A stretch of DNA of 64,000 nt from CAXNKG01 sp964202965. GTDB lineage: Bacteria > Acidobacteriota > Vicinamibacteria > Vicinamibacterales > UBA2999. The DNA is taken from the NCBI GenBank assembly GCA_964202965.1, contig CAXNKG010000011.1, positions 1-64,000 on the forward strand. The letters run 5' to 3'. Positions 43,724-54,191 of the stretch are shown here, one piece after another (the stretch's first letter is position 1; each line of letters begins with the position of its first letter). The notes beneath the pieces are model-generated. The model ran no database searches. It was not told where the DNA came from and saw nothing but the letters and a program-made list of their open reading frames with translations. The position numbers and the translations under genes are program-made.

Positions 43724-44818
43724 ATGCTGCTGGCCTTCGTGCTGTTTGGTCTCGTCCAGGCGCAGACGTTCTTCACGTCCACGCTTCCACCCGCCGATCT
43801 GCAGAACAAGCAGGCGGTCCTCGACACCAGCTACGGCACCATCGTGCTCGACCTGCTCCCGGACGCCGCGCCGAATCACGTCGCGCACTTCGTCACGCGC
43901 GTGCGGGAAGGCGCGTACGACGGCACCGCGTTCCACCGGGTGATTGCGATGGGGATCATCCAGGGCGGGGATCCGCTGTCGAAGGATCCCACGCAGCAGG
44001 CGAAGTACGGTGCCGGCGGCCTCGGCGTGCTGCGGTTCGAGCCGAACGCCGAGAAGCACACCCGCGGTGCGGTCTCCGCGGTGCTCCTGCCCGGACAGCG
44101 CGACAGCGGTGGGTCGCAGTTCTTCATCTGCATCACCGACCAGGCGGCGCTCGATGGCCAGTACACGGTGTTCGCGCGGGTAGCTGAAGGGATCGGCGTC
44201 GCGCAGAAGATGTCAACCGTCGCGTCCGACTCTGCGACGAACGTGCCGGCGGAGCGGATCGAAATCCTGAAGGCGACGATCCGCGAGAAGCCGGCGCCAG
44301 AGCCGGAGCCGTTTCTGGACACGCCAGTCGATCAGCTCAGCCGGTCGCGGGCCGTGATCGAGACGTCGCTGGGCAGCATGACGGTGGAGTTCTTTCCGGA
44401 CCGCGCGCCGATTCACGTGCGCGCCTTCCTGCGGATGGCTGCCAGCGGCGTCTACGATACGACCGCAATTCATCGCGTGGTCAAAGGCTTTGTCGCGCAG
44501 GGCGGTTACCTGCCGAGCCGGCGCGACGTGATGGAAGCGAGGCCGCAGTCGTACGTCCGGCAGCTTCCCGCGGAGTTCAACCCCACGCTGCACGAGCGCG
44601 GGATCGTGTCGATGGCGCGCGGCGACGACCCCGGCAGCGCCACTTCGTCGTTCTTCATCGTGCTGGGCCGGGTGCCCGCGCTCGACAACCGCTATACGGT
44701 GTTCGGCCGGGTGGTGGAAGGCCTGGACGTGCTCGACAAGATCGAGGCGGCGCCCGTGAACGGCGAGGCCCCCGTCGATCGCATTGAAGTGCTTCGCGTA
44801 CGCGTCGGCACTCCGTAG
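43724..44818 (+). CDS. Exported peptidyl-prolyl isomerase with two cyclophilin domains
   Basis: The 364-aa protein has a short signal segment (LLAFVLFGLVQAQ) and two cyclophilin folds in tandem. Domain 1 has GTAFHRVIAMGIIQGGDP and SGGSQFFICITDQ. Domain 2 has TTAIHRVVKGFVAQGGYLP and ATSSFFIVLGRVPALD. Both keep the FHR- or IHR-type arginine and an FF-I core; domain 2 has I in place of F before H. It probably assists folding in the periplasm. The tandem arrangement is uncommon compared with single-domain PpiA. Confidence 0.9.
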   Translation: MLLAFVLFGLVQAQTFFTSTLPPADLQNKQAVLDTSYGTIVLDLLPDAAPNHVAHFVTRVREGAYDGTAFHRVIAMGIIQGGDPLSKDPTQQAKYGAGGLGVLRFEPNAEKHTRGAVSAVLLPGQRDSGGSQFFICITDQAALDGQYTVFARVAEGIGVAQKMSTVASDSATNVPAERIEILKATIREKPAPEPEPFLDTPVDQLSRSRAVIETSLGSMTVEFFPDRAPIHVRAFLRMAASGVYDTTAIHRVVKGFVAQGGYLPSRRDVMEARPQSYVRQLPAEFNPTLHERGIVSMARGDDPGSATSSFFIVLGRVPALDNRYTVFGRVVEGLDVLDKIEAAPVNGEAPVDRIEVLRVRVGTP

Positions 44819-44845
44819 TACGGAGGGCGGCTCCGCAGCGAGGTT

Positions 44846-45946
44846 CTAGCCATCGAGCGGCGGACCCGCCTCGAATGGAAGTGTCGGCTGCGGCTCTGGT
44901 GCCTCCATCAACTCCATCAGCAGGTTGTGCACGCTCACGCCAAGAAGGCGCACGGCGCGCGTGTGTGCGTCGGTGCGGTCGAGCAGTGCCACGGCGCGCG
45001 CGACGATGGAGTCCTCGTCACGGGTGGGCGCATCGCTGTGGCTGCGTGTGATCGTGGTGAAGTCGTGGTACCGGACCTTGATGGTCACCGTGCGGGCGTA
45101 GCGCTCGTGCCGGGACAGCCACCGCGCGGCATCGCGCGCCATGTCCGAGACCTCGTTCCGCATCTCGTGGATGTCGGTCAGATCGCGCGCGAACGTGTTC
45201 TCGCTGCCGGACGACTTCGGGTCGTGGTCAGGCACCACCGGCCGGTCGTCCTCGCCGCGCGCCAGCTGCTGGAGCCACTCGGTCAGCGACCCGACCGTCT
45301 CGCGCAGGACGCCGGGGTCGGCCGTACGCACGTCGATCAGCCGCTCGATGCCGCGCGCCCGCAGCTTGCGGGTGGTCACCGGACCGACGCCCCAGAGAGC
45401 ATCGACAGGGAGCCGTTGGAGAAAGCTCTCGACCTTCTCGGGCGGAATGACGGTCAGGCCGTCCGGCTTCTGCCAGCCGGACGCAATCTTTGCCAGGAAC
45501 TTATTTGGCGCGACGCCCGCGGATGCGGTGAGCGACGTCGCGCTTTTAATCTCGGCCTTCAGCCGCCGCGCGACACTGGTGCCAAGTGTCTCGCCCCACG
45601 CATTCTCGGTGACGTCGAGATACGCCTCGTCGAGCGACAACCCCTCCACGAGTGGGGTGACGCTGCGGAAGATGTCGAAGACCTGCTGCGACACGGCGCG
45701 GTACTTCTGGAAATCGGGACGGACGATGACCAGGGCGGGGCAGAGGCGGATGGCGCGTGACATCGGCATCGCCGAGTGGACGCCGAACGTCCGCGCTTCA
45801 TAGCTCGCCGCCGCCACCACGCCGCGCTGTTCCGGCGACCCGCCGACGACGACCGGCTGGCCGCGGAGCTCGGGGCGGTCGCGCTGCTCGACCGACGCGT
45901 AGAACGCGTCCATGTCGATGTGAACGATGCGCCTTGAGGCGTTCAC
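44846..45946 (-). CDS. dinB: DNA polymerase IV (Y family)
   Basis: The 366-aa translesion polymerase starts at GTG 45946 with IVHIDMDAFYASVEQRD, followed by PVVVGGSPEQRGVVAAASYE and the catalytic LSLDEAYLDVT. The little-finger domain and a C-terminal QPTLPFE, a likely beta-clamp-binding peptide, complete the protein. It lies downstream of dut on the same strand, 43 bp away, so both may be co-transcribed for nucleotide-pool and lesion tolerance functions. Confidence 0.95.
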   Translation of the reverse strand: MNASRRIVHIDMDAFYASVEQRDRPELRGQPVVVGGSPEQRGVVAAASYEARTFGVHSAMPMSRAIRLCPALVIVRPDFQKYRAVSQQVFDIFRSVTPLVEGLSLDEAYLDVTENAWGETLGTSVARRLKAEIKSATSLTASAGVAPNKFLAKIASGWQKPDGLTVIPPEKVESFLQRLPVDALWGVGPVTTRKLRARGIERLIDVRTADPGVLRETVGSLTEWLQQLARGEDDRPVVPDHDPKSSGSENTFARDLTDIHEMRNEVSDMARDAARWLSRHERYARTVTIKVRYHDFTTITRSHSDAPTRDEDSIVARAVALLDRTDAHTRAVRLLGVSVHNLLMELMEAPEPQPTLPFEAGPPLDG

Positions 45947-45949
45947 GCT

Positions 45950-46000
45950 TCTATCTTCTTGGTTCTCGGTTCGTGTTCAGGTTCGGGGTTCAGGTTCCGG
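45950..46000. repeat. GAAC array upstream of dinB (relative of the lpxB array)
   Basis: On the minus strand the dut-dinB gap reads as repeated gaacct/gaacac/gaacc units followed by gagaacc-aagaa-tagaa. The 17-mer cgaacctgaacacgaac (45969-45985, minus) is identical to the one before lpxB. The array extends over the dut stop codon (45990-45992) into its last codons. Confidence 0.85.
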
Positions 46001-46421
46001 TCGATCCGAAGCCGCCCCTCGTGGCCTGGCCGGTCTCGCTGACTTCGTTCCAGGTGACCCTGGGGGCCGGGAGGACGATGCCCTGGGCGAGACGGTCGCC
46101 GCGTTTGATCGTGACGGCGGCCTGGGTGAAATTGAGGACCTGGATCATGACCTCATCATTCGGGCCGCAATAGTCGGGATCCAGTACGCCGACGCCGTTC
46201 GCGACCATCAGACCGCGCTTGAGTGGGGTGCTGCTTCGGGCGAAAATGCCGAGGAAGTGCCCGGACGGCACCTCGATGACGAGGCCCGTCCGTACCAGCG
46301 CCACGCCCCCCGGTGGCACGTCCAGATCGTGAGCCGCGGCCAGGTCGAACCCGGCTGCTTCAGCGGTGCCGTACGCAGGAAGAGGAAGAGTGGAATCGAG
46401 ACGACGAATCTTGAGCCGCAT
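45990..46421 (-). CDS. dut: dUTP diphosphatase
   Basis: The 143-aa trimeric dUTPase shows the five family motifs in order: AAGFDLAA, ARSSTPLKRGL, NGVGVLDPDYCG, GDRLAQGIV and the C-terminal P-loop-like RGGFGSTGT. It hydrolyses dUTP to dUMP, preventing uracil in DNA. ATG 46421 has TATGCT (46433-46428) ending 6 nt upstream. Its 5' end overlaps the likely start of the divergent M16 gene by about 32 bp. Confidence 0.95.
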   Translation of the reverse strand: MRLKIRRLDSTLPLPAYGTAEAAGFDLAAAHDLDVPPGGVALVRTGLVIEVPSGHFLGIFARSSTPLKRGLMVANGVGVLDPDYCGPNDEVMIQVLNFTQAAVTIKRGDRLAQGIVLPAPRVTWNEVSETGQATRGGFGSTGT

Positions 46422-49254
46422 CAGCGCAGCATACCTGCTGTCGTTTGCCTTTTGTGGGACGCTGTCCATGACGGCAGCGGCGCCGCCGGCGGCCGCGCAG
46501 GATACCGCGCCCCTGGCGCTCGATCCGGCGGTCCGGACCGGCACCCTGCCGAACGGCCTCACGTACTTCATCCGCCGGAATGTGGAGCCGGCGAACCGGG
46601 CGGCGCTCCGGCTGGCGGTCAAGGCCGGGTCGATTGACGAGGCGGACGACCAGCGCGGCCTCGCGCATCTGCTCGAACACATGGCCTTCAATGGGTCAAC
46701 GCACTTCAAGTCGGGGGAGCTTGTCGACTATCTGGAGTCGCTCGGCTCGCGCTTCGGTCCGGACGTCAACGCGTACACGAGCTTCGATGAAACCGTCTAC
46801 ATGCTCGAGATGCCGACGGATCGGGATGAGGTCGTGCGGCGCGGGCTCGAAGCACTGAGCGACTTTGCGGGCGGTATTGCGCTCGACACGTCGGAAATCG
46901 ACCGCGAACGGGGCGTCGTCATTGAGGAATGGCGCGGGCGTCAGGGCGCGGGGACCCGCATGCAGGACGTGGAGATGCGGGCAATGTTCGGCGACTCACG
47001 CTATACGAATCGGCTGCCGATTGGCCTGCCCGAGACGCTCAAGACGTTCGCTCCCGAGCGGCTCCGTGATTTTTACCGCGACTTCTATCGCGCCGATCGG
47101 ATGGCGGTCGTCGCGGTCGGCGACTTCAATCCGGATCGGATTGAGGCCCTCATCCGCGAGAACTTCGGCGGCCTCGCGACCCGTCCGGCGGCGGTGCGCC
47201 CGGTCCATCCGGTTCCGCCGAACACCGGAACCCGCTACGCGGTCTCTTCGGACCCGGAAGCGCAGAGTTCATCGGTGACGCTGATGTACAAGCAGCCGCT
47301 GCGTCCCGCGCGCAGCGCTGCCGACTACCGTGCGTCGCTCGTACGCAGCTACATGCACACGATGCTGAACTCCCGGTTTGCCGAGATTGCCAGGCGGCCG
47401 GACGCGCCTTTCCTGCGTGCCTCCTCGGGTGACGGCACGCTCGGCCGCGACGTCGAGACGTTCGCCGTCTCCGCGCGTGTCAATGACGGCAGCATCGAGC
47501 CGGGTCTCGATGCGATCGGTCAGGACCTGGCGCGCGTCCGTGAGCACGGCTTCGGAGAGGCCGAGCTCGACCGCGCCAAGAAGGATCTGTTCGCCTCGTA
47601 CGAGCGCGCGTTCAACGAGCGTGACAAGCAGCAGACCGGGGGCCTGGCCTCCGAGCTCATTAGGCACTTCCTTAGCGACGAGCCGGTGCCGGGGATCGGC
47701 GTCGAGCTCGAACTCGTCAAGCGGTTCTCCCCGACGATTACGGCCGCCGAGATCAGCACCGTCGCCCGTGGCCTCCTCACCGAGGACAACCGCGTCGTCC
47801 TCGCCTCGTTTCCGGTGAAAGCTGGCGTCCCCGCGTCTACCGAAGCCGGCCTGCGTGGCGCGCTGACGAGCGGGCTGACGGCGAAGGTCGAGCCGTGGCG
47901 CGACGACATGGCGGGACGCGCGCTGCTGGCCATGGCGCCGACCGGCGGCTCGATTCGCGCCCGCCGCGAGATTCCGGCGCTCGGCGTGACGGTGCTCACA
48001 CTATCGAACGGCGTTGAGGTGTGGCTCAAGCCGACCGATTTCCGGAACGACCAGATCTCGTTCATGGCCTACTCGCGCGGCGGCACCTCCCTGGCCTCAC
48101 CCGCGGAATATCTGGACGCGTCATTCAGCACATCGCTCGTCGGCATTTCCGGCGTCGGCGGGTTCAATCCGATTGACCTCGACAAGCTCCTGGCGGGCCG
48201 CATCGCCAACGCCTCGTCGTTCATGTCGACGTACACCCACGGGATTTCTGGCGGCAGCACACCGAAGGACCTTGAAACGGCGCTGCAGCTCGCCTATCTG
48301 CAGTTCACGGCGCCCAACCGGGATGCGCAGGCGTTTGACCTGATGACGCGCCGGCTGCAGGCGAGCCTCGCCAATCAGGGGCAGAGCCCTGGTGCGGTCT
48401 TTGGCGAGCAGGTCCGGCGCGTGAACACGATGGACCACTATTCGGCACGGCCGGTGCGACCCGAGGACGTGCTGCGGCTCAACGCGGAGCGGATGATGTC
48501 GTATTACACGGCGCGGTTCAGCAACGCGGCCGACTTCACGTTCTTCTTTGTCGGTGCCTTCACGGAGGCGCAGATCACCCCGCTCCTGGCGACCTATATC
48601 GCGTCGCTGCCGTCTAGCGGGACGTCCGCCGCGCAGGTCCGCGACGTCGGCCTGACGTTTCCGGCGATGGTGCAGCGCGATTCGGTGATCAAGGGGCAGG
48701 AGCCCCGGAGTCAGACGGCGATTACCTTCTTCGCCGACACGGGCCTGGACGAGATCGAGACGCACCGGTTGCGGAGCGCGACGAGCATCCTTCAGATGCG
48801 TCTGCGCGACGTCCTTCGCGAGGAGCTTGGCGGGACCTACTCGGTCGGCGTCGGGTACTCCGATACGGCGCCGCAGCCCGGCTTCGGCACGATCACCGTC
48901 CAGTTCGGCAGCTCGCCGGAGAACGCGGGCAAGCTGACGACGGTGGTGATGGAGGAGCTCGAGAAGCTCCGCCGCGAGGGCCCGACCGATTCGGAAGTGC
49001 AGATCGTCAAGGAGACCGAGAAGCGCGAGCTCGAGACGTCGCTGAAGCAGAACGGCTACTGGCTGAACTCGCTGCAGGCGCAGCACCTGCTCCGCCGGGA
49101 TCCGCTGCGCATCCTTCAGCGCACCGAACGCGCCGAATCGCTGTCGAAGGACAATGTCCACGCCGCGTTCCGCAAGTACTTCCCGCCGGACCGCCACACC
49201 GTCGTCACGCTCATGCCGGAGACGACAGCCCCGAAGCCGGTCGCTGCGAGGTAG
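46390..49254 (+). CDS. Single-chain M16 zinc peptidase (PqqL/insulinase-like)
   Basis: The protein is 954 aa from GTG 46390, which follows GGAAGAGGAAGA and gives n-region ESRRR plus a signal peptide (AAYLLSFAFCGTLSM); TTG 46411 is possible. It contains four M16 subdomains. The zinc site AHLLEHMAFNG is near residue 93 with ERGVVIEEWRG downstream. The Arg/Tyr lid is REELGGTYSVGVGY near 810. Unlike the two-gene pair at 5496-8422, both halves are in one chain. Probably a periplasmic oligopeptidase. Confidence 0.92.
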   Translation: MESRRRILSRISAAYLLSFAFCGTLSMTAAAPPAAAQDTAPLALDPAVRTGTLPNGLTYFIRRNVEPANRAALRLAVKAGSIDEADDQRGLAHLLEHMAFNGSTHFKSGELVDYLESLGSRFGPDVNAYTSFDETVYMLEMPTDRDEVVRRGLEALSDFAGGIALDTSEIDRERGVVIEEWRGRQGAGTRMQDVEMRAMFGDSRYTNRLPIGLPETLKTFAPERLRDFYRDFYRADRMAVVAVGDFNPDRIEALIRENFGGLATRPAAVRPVHPVPPNTGTRYAVSSDPEAQSSSVTLMYKQPLRPARSAADYRASLVRSYMHTMLNSRFAEIARRPDAPFLRASSGDGTLGRDVETFAVSARVNDGSIEPGLDAIGQDLARVREHGFGEAELDRAKKDLFASYERAFNERDKQQTGGLASELIRHFLSDEPVPGIGVELELVKRFSPTITAAEISTVARGLLTEDNRVVLASFPVKAGVPASTEAGLRGALTSGLTAKVEPWRDDMAGRALLAMAPTGGSIRARREIPALGVTVLTLSNGVEVWLKPTDFRNDQISFMAYSRGGTSLASPAEYLDASFSTSLVGISGVGGFNPIDLDKLLAGRIANASSFMSTYTHGISGGSTPKDLETALQLAYLQFTAPNRDAQAFDLMTRRLQASLANQGQSPGAVFGEQVRRVNTMDHYSARPVRPEDVLRLNAERMMSYYTARFSNAADFTFFFVGAFTEAQITPLLATYIASLPSSGTSAAQVRDVGLTFPAMVQRDSVIKGQEPRSQTAITFFADTGLDEIETHRLRSATSILQMRLRDVLREELGGTYSVGVGYSDTAPQPGFGTITVQFGSSPENAGKLTTVVMEELEKLRREGPTDSEVQIVKETEKRELETSLKQNGYWLNSLQAQHLLRRDPLRILQRTERAESLSKDNVHAAFRKYFPPDRHTVVTLMPETTAPKPVAAR
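46428..46433 (-). promoter_or_regulatory. Candidate leaderless -10 box for dut
   Basis: On the minus strand TATGCT ends exactly 6 nt before the dut ATG. It lies inside the coding region of the divergent M16 peptidase gene. Confidence 0.45.
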
Positions 49255-49352
49255 GGTTCCTAGAGTTCCTAGGGTTCCTGGAGTTCCTGGAGTTCACTCC
49301 AGGCACTTTAGGAACGCCAAGCACCTTAGGAACGCCAGAAGCTCCAGGCGCC
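49255..49352. repeat. 9-nt tandem array followed by an 18-nt direct repeat
   Basis: ggttcctag, agttcctag, ggttcctgg and agttcctgg (49255-49290) follow the M16 stop immediately. Next comes an imperfect direct duplication of gcacNttaggaacgcca (about 49303-49338) and an inverted ctccagg. Parts of the two halves are complementary (gttcct/aggaac), so a hairpin with terminator function is possible. Confidence 0.85.
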
Positions 49353-49365
49353 CTGACCCCCGCGA

Positions 49366-49371
49366 TATACT
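49366..49371 (+). promoter_or_regulatory. Candidate -10 box for ettA
   Basis: TATACT lies 27 nt before ATG 49399, directly after the repeat array. No clear -35. Confidence 0.4.
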
Positions 49372-49398
49372 CAGGGTTTCGCATCCCACCAGGACTCA

Positions 49399-51069
<1,671 letters not shown>

Positions 51070-51077
51070 GAGAAGCC

Positions 51078-51584
51078 ATGACGCCACAGGACGCCTCAGC
51101 CGTTGTGACCGCCACGACGACAATGTGGGAAGGCGAGCACAAAGCCACGTGTCACGTGCTCGCGGCCGTTACGGACGCCAACCGCGACTACAAGCCGGAC
51201 CCGAAATCGCGCAGCGCCTGGCAGCTGGCCACGCACATCGCGACCGCCGACGTCTGGTTCATCGAGAGCATCATCAACGGGTCGTTCCTGTTCGATCCCG
51301 AGGCGGCGAAGGCGGCTGAGGGGCAGTTCAAGACTGTGAACGACATCGTGGAGTACTACCGGAAGACACTGCCGGAGAAACTCAGAGCGGTGCGGGCGCT
51401 GCCGGCCGAGAAGCTGACGGAGAACCTCGATTTCTTCGGCGTCATGAAGATGCCGCGCGCCAGCTTCGTCCTCTTCGCCAACAATCACAGCATCCATCAT
51501 CGCGGACAGCTGGCGGCCTACCTGCGCGCGCTCGGCTCGAAGGTCCCGGACATCTACGGCCCCAGCGCCGACTCCGCCAAATAA
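51078..51584 (+). CDS. DinB/YfiT-like four-helix metalloprotein
   Basis: The 168-aa protein has the DinB/YfiT fold pattern, with putative metal histidines in SAWQLATHIATADVW and ANNHSIHHRGQLAAYLRALG. The family includes bacillithiol S-transferases and damage-induced proteins; it is unrelated to polymerase IV. An AGGAG site precedes ATG 51078. The TAA stop is inside a perfect inverted repeat shared with the next gene. Confidence 0.88.
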   Translation: MTPQDASAVVTATTTMWEGEHKATCHVLAAVTDANRDYKPDPKSRSAWQLATHIATADVWFIESIINGSFLFDPEAAKAAEGQFKTVNDIVEYYRKTLPEKLRAVRALPAEKLTENLDFFGVMKMPRASFVLFANNHSIHHRGQLAAYLRALGSKVPDIYGPSADSAK

Positions 51585-51641
51585 ATGGGGTCGGGAGTCA
51601 TTTATAGAGGACACCTCGAAAAATGACTCCCGACCCCATTT
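51583..51641. repeat. Perfect 21-bp inverted repeat joining two genes (REP-like palindrome)
   Basis: The arms 51583-51603 and 51621-51641 are exact reverse complements with a 17-nt loop; the arm contains atggggtcgggagtcat. The DinB-family stop (51582-51584) touches the left arm and the UbiD-like start ATG (51623) is in the right arm. The sequence resembles REP-type palindromes linked to Y1 (RAYT) transposases that I recall from environmental bacterial genomes. That link cannot be checked here. Confidence 0.95.
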
Positions 51642-53464
51642 TCCCTGACCTTCGCGCCTTCATCGATCACCTTCGCCGTGACAACGACATCGTCACGGTC
51701 GAGGCACCGGTCAGCGCCGACCTCGAAGCCGCCGAGATCCACCGCCGCGTCATTGCCGCGGGTGGCCCCGCGCTGCTGTTCACCAACGTCCAGGGCTCGG
51801 ACTACCGCCTGGCCACGAATCTTTTTGGCACGGCGCGGCGGGCGGAGCATGCGTTCGGCGAGCGGCCCGTGCGGCTCGTGCGCCGCCTGGTGGAGCTGGC
51901 GGAGACGCTCCTGCCGCCGACGCCATCGGCGCTCTGGGGCGCGCGGGACGTCGGGCTCGATCTGCTGAGGATCGGCACCCGCCGCGTACCGAAGGGTCCG
52001 GTCACGGAAGTCGTGACGTCGAACGTGCGGCTCGATCGCCTCCCGGCGCTGAAATGCTGGCCTGAGGACGGCGGTCCGTTCATCACGCTGCCGCTCGTGT
52101 ACACGCAGCACCCCGAGCGTCGCGGCCACCCCGCGTCGCCCAGTTCAGGCGGGGCAGGAAACCTCGGCATGTACCGGATGCAGGTCTATGGCCCGAAGCA
52201 GACGGGGATGCACTGGCAGATCGGGAAGGGCGGCGGCTTTCATTATTCGGTCGCCGAGGCACGCGGTCAGCGCCTCCCTGCGACAGTGTTCGTGGGCGGA
52301 CCGCCGGCGCTCATCCTCTCGGCGGTGGCGCCGCTGCCAGAAAATGTGCCGGAACTCCTGCTCGCCTCGCTCATTGCGGGCGAGAAGCTCCCGCAGGTCC
52401 ACGGTCAAGGTCCGCATCCGCTCATCGCCATGGCGGAATTCGCGCTGATCGGCGACGTGGCGCCGCACATCCGCCGGCCGGAAGGGCCGTTCGGCGATCA
52501 CTACGGCTATTACTCGCTGCAGCACGACTACCCGGTCTTCGACGTCCAGCGCATCGCCCACCGCAGCGACGCCATCTATCCGGCGACGGTCGTCGGCAAA
52601 CCGCGGCAGGAGGACTTCTTCATCGGCGACCTGCTGCAGGACCTGCTGTCGCCGCTCTTCCCGCTGGTGATGCCGGCGGTCGAGCGCCTCTGGTCGTACG
52701 GCGAGACCGGCTACCACTCGCTGGCCGCGGCGGTGGTCAAGCAACGCTACACGCGCGAGGCGATGGCCAGCGCGTTCCGGATCCTTGGCGAAGGGCAGCT
52801 GTCGCTGACCAAATTCCTCCTGATGACGGATCGCCACGTCGACCTGCACGACTTCCGGAAGACGCTCGAGCACATCCTGGCGCGGACCAACACTGAGACC
52901 GACCTCTACGTCTTCTCGAACCTGTCGATGGACACGCTCGACTACACGGGCCCGAAGGTCAACGAAGGGTCGAAGGGTGTGTGGCTCGGGCTCGGCGATC
53001 CGGTTCGCGACCTGCCGCGCCAGTTCAGTGCCGCCACGCTGCCGCAGGGCGTCACGGAGGTGCATGTGTTCTGCGCCGGGTGTCTTGTCGTGGGCGCGGC
53101 ACCGTTCGCCTCAGAGCCCGATGCCGCGGCCCGGATCGCGGCGTCGGCCGTCTTCAGGGACTGGCCGCTTGTCGTCGTGACCGACCAGCCAGCGCGCGCG
53201 GCTGCCAGCCCCATCAACTTTCTCTGGACAACGTTCACGCGGTTCGAGCCGGGCGCCGACATTCATGCGGCCGAACGCCGCATCGTGCGCAATCACATTG
53301 CCTACAAGGCCCCGATTGCCATCGATGCCAGGTTGAAGCCAGGTTTTCCGAAGGAACTGAGCTGCGACCCCGACACCGCGGCGCTCGTCACGCGGCGCTG
53401 GAAGGAATACTTCCCGTCGGGCACCGTGGAGATGGGCGATGCCGAGCGCGGCCACCTGGACTGA
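51623..53464 (+). CDS. UbiD-family (prenylated-FMN-dependent) decarboxylase
   Basis: The 613-aa protein matches the UbiD family. FPDLRAFIDHLRRDNDIVTV at the N-terminus, GMYRMQVYGPKQTGMHWQIG, the acidic active-site region RPEGPFGDHYGYYSLQHDYP and FIGDLLQDLLSPLFPLVMP are visible. UbiD enzymes reversibly decarboxylate aromatic or unsaturated acids; the substrate is unknown, though a menaquinone/ubiquinone role is possible. At 613 aa it is longer than E. coli UbiD (about 500). The first seven codons come from the inverted repeat. No ubiX lies beside it. Confidence 0.9.
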   Translation: MTPDPIFPDLRAFIDHLRRDNDIVTVEAPVSADLEAAEIHRRVIAAGGPALLFTNVQGSDYRLATNLFGTARRAEHAFGERPVRLVRRLVELAETLLPPTPSALWGARDVGLDLLRIGTRRVPKGPVTEVVTSNVRLDRLPALKCWPEDGGPFITLPLVYTQHPERRGHPASPSSGGAGNLGMYRMQVYGPKQTGMHWQIGKGGGFHYSVAEARGQRLPATVFVGGPPALILSAVAPLPENVPELLLASLIAGEKLPQVHGQGPHPLIAMAEFALIGDVAPHIRRPEGPFGDHYGYYSLQHDYPVFDVQRIAHRSDAIYPATVVGKPRQEDFFIGDLLQDLLSPLFPLVMPAVERLWSYGETGYHSLAAAVVKQRYTREAMASAFRILGEGQLSLTKFLLMTDRHVDLHDFRKTLEHILARTNTETDLYVFSNLSMDTLDYTGPKVNEGSKGVWLGLGDPVRDLPRQFSAATLPQGVTEVHVFCAGCLVVGAAPFASEPDAAARIAASAVFRDWPLVVVTDQPARAAASPINFLWTTFTRFEPGADIHAAERRIVRNHIAYKAPIAIDARLKPGFPKELSCDPDTAALVTRRWKEYFPSGTVEMGDAERGHLD

Positions 53465-53484
53465 GCAGGGGGGCCGGCCCGCAC

Positions 53485-53514
53485 TTGACTCGTGTTCCGT
53501 AACATCCGTAATAT
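53485..53514 (+). promoter_or_regulatory. Sigma70-type promoter of the TA operon, leaderless
   Basis: TTGACT (53485-53490), an 18-bp spacer and TAATAT (53509-53514) form a recognisable promoter. The -10 ends 6 nt before ATG 53521, so the mRNA probably starts at the start codon. Repeated ccgtaa/ccgtaat within the spacer and -10 may be antitoxin-binding half-sites. Confidence 0.65.
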
Positions 53515-53520
53515 GCGGTC

Positions 53521-53802
53521 ATGACTCGCAAACGCCCCGTCATTTCCGCCACCGAAGCCGCCAAGACCTTTGGCCGCCTGGTCGATCGCGTGCGTGAAGA
53601 GCGCGCAGTGTACGTTGTCGAGCGCGGCGGCGTGCCCGTGGCGCAGATCGCCCCGGTGGCCGGTCCCCGCTGCACGCTCCGGGATCTCGCCGATCTGTTG
53701 CGGACCGCAGGCCGGGTTGATGAGGCTTACCTGAAAGCCGTCGAAACAGGCGTCCGGAGGGCAAACACTCCAGCAGTCCCGCGAGATCCGTGGAAATCCT
53801 GA
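53521..53802 (+). CDS. Phd/YefM-type antitoxin
   Basis: The 93-aa protein has the Phd/YefM DNA-binding fold pattern ISATEAAKTFGRLVDRVREE followed by VYVVERGGVPVAQIAPV. An Arg-rich C-terminal tail would wrap the toxin. It overlaps the PIN-toxin gene by 13 bp, the usual antitoxin-first order. It should neutralise the toxin and repress its own promoter. Confidence 0.88.
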   Translation: MTRKRPVISATEAAKTFGRLVDRVREERAVYVVERGGVPVAQIAPVAGPRCTLRDLADLLRTAGRVDEAYLKAVETGVRRANTPAVPRDPWKS

Positions 53803-54191
53803 TCGATTCGAGCGTGCTCATCGCCGCCGAGCGAGGGCAACTCGACCTGGACGCGCAGCTGCGGGATTATCCCGACGACGACGTGGGGATTGCAGCCATC
53901 GTCGCGTCCGAATTGCTGCAGGGCGTCCACCGGCAGAGCGGGGCCGTCCGTCGCGCGCGCACCCAGACGCTCGTGGAGCAGATCCTCGCGCGGTTGCCGG
54001 TCGTGCCGTTCGACCTTGACGTAGCGCGCGTACACGCATTGCTGTCAGCGGAGCTCGGCTCGAAAGGGACGGCGATCGGCGCCCACGACCTGATGATTGC
54101 GGCCACGGCCGTCCATCTGGGAGCGGTGGTCGCCACGCGTGACCTGCGATCGTTCCCGCGCATCCGGGGACTTGACGTCGTCCGTTGGTAG
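53790..54191 (+). CDS. vapC: PIN-domain ribonuclease toxin (VapC-type)
   Basis: The 133-aa PIN domain (GTG start) has the acidic quartet: Asp in EILIDSSVLIAAERG, Glu in AAIVASELLQGVHR, Asp in IGAHDLMIAATA and Asp in VVATRDLRSF. It probably cuts tRNA or rRNA when released from the antitoxin. The gene ends within a 17-nt direct repeat. Confidence 0.9.
   Translation: MEILIDSSVLIAAERGQLDLDAQLRDYPDDDVGIAAIVASELLQGVHRQSGAVRRARTQTLVEQILARLPVVPFDLDVARVHALLSAELGSKGTAIGAHDLMIAATAVHLGAVVATRDLRSFPRIRGLDVVRW

Noticed and set aside
51078..51584. DinB/YfiT protein as a DNA polymerase
   Set aside because: The name is shared, but this is a four-helix metalloprotein; polymerase IV is at 44846-45946.
51583..51641. 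Inverted repeat as a Rho-independent terminator
   Set aside because: No T-run, and the right arm carries the ubiD start codon and first codons; termination there is possible but not its best explanation.
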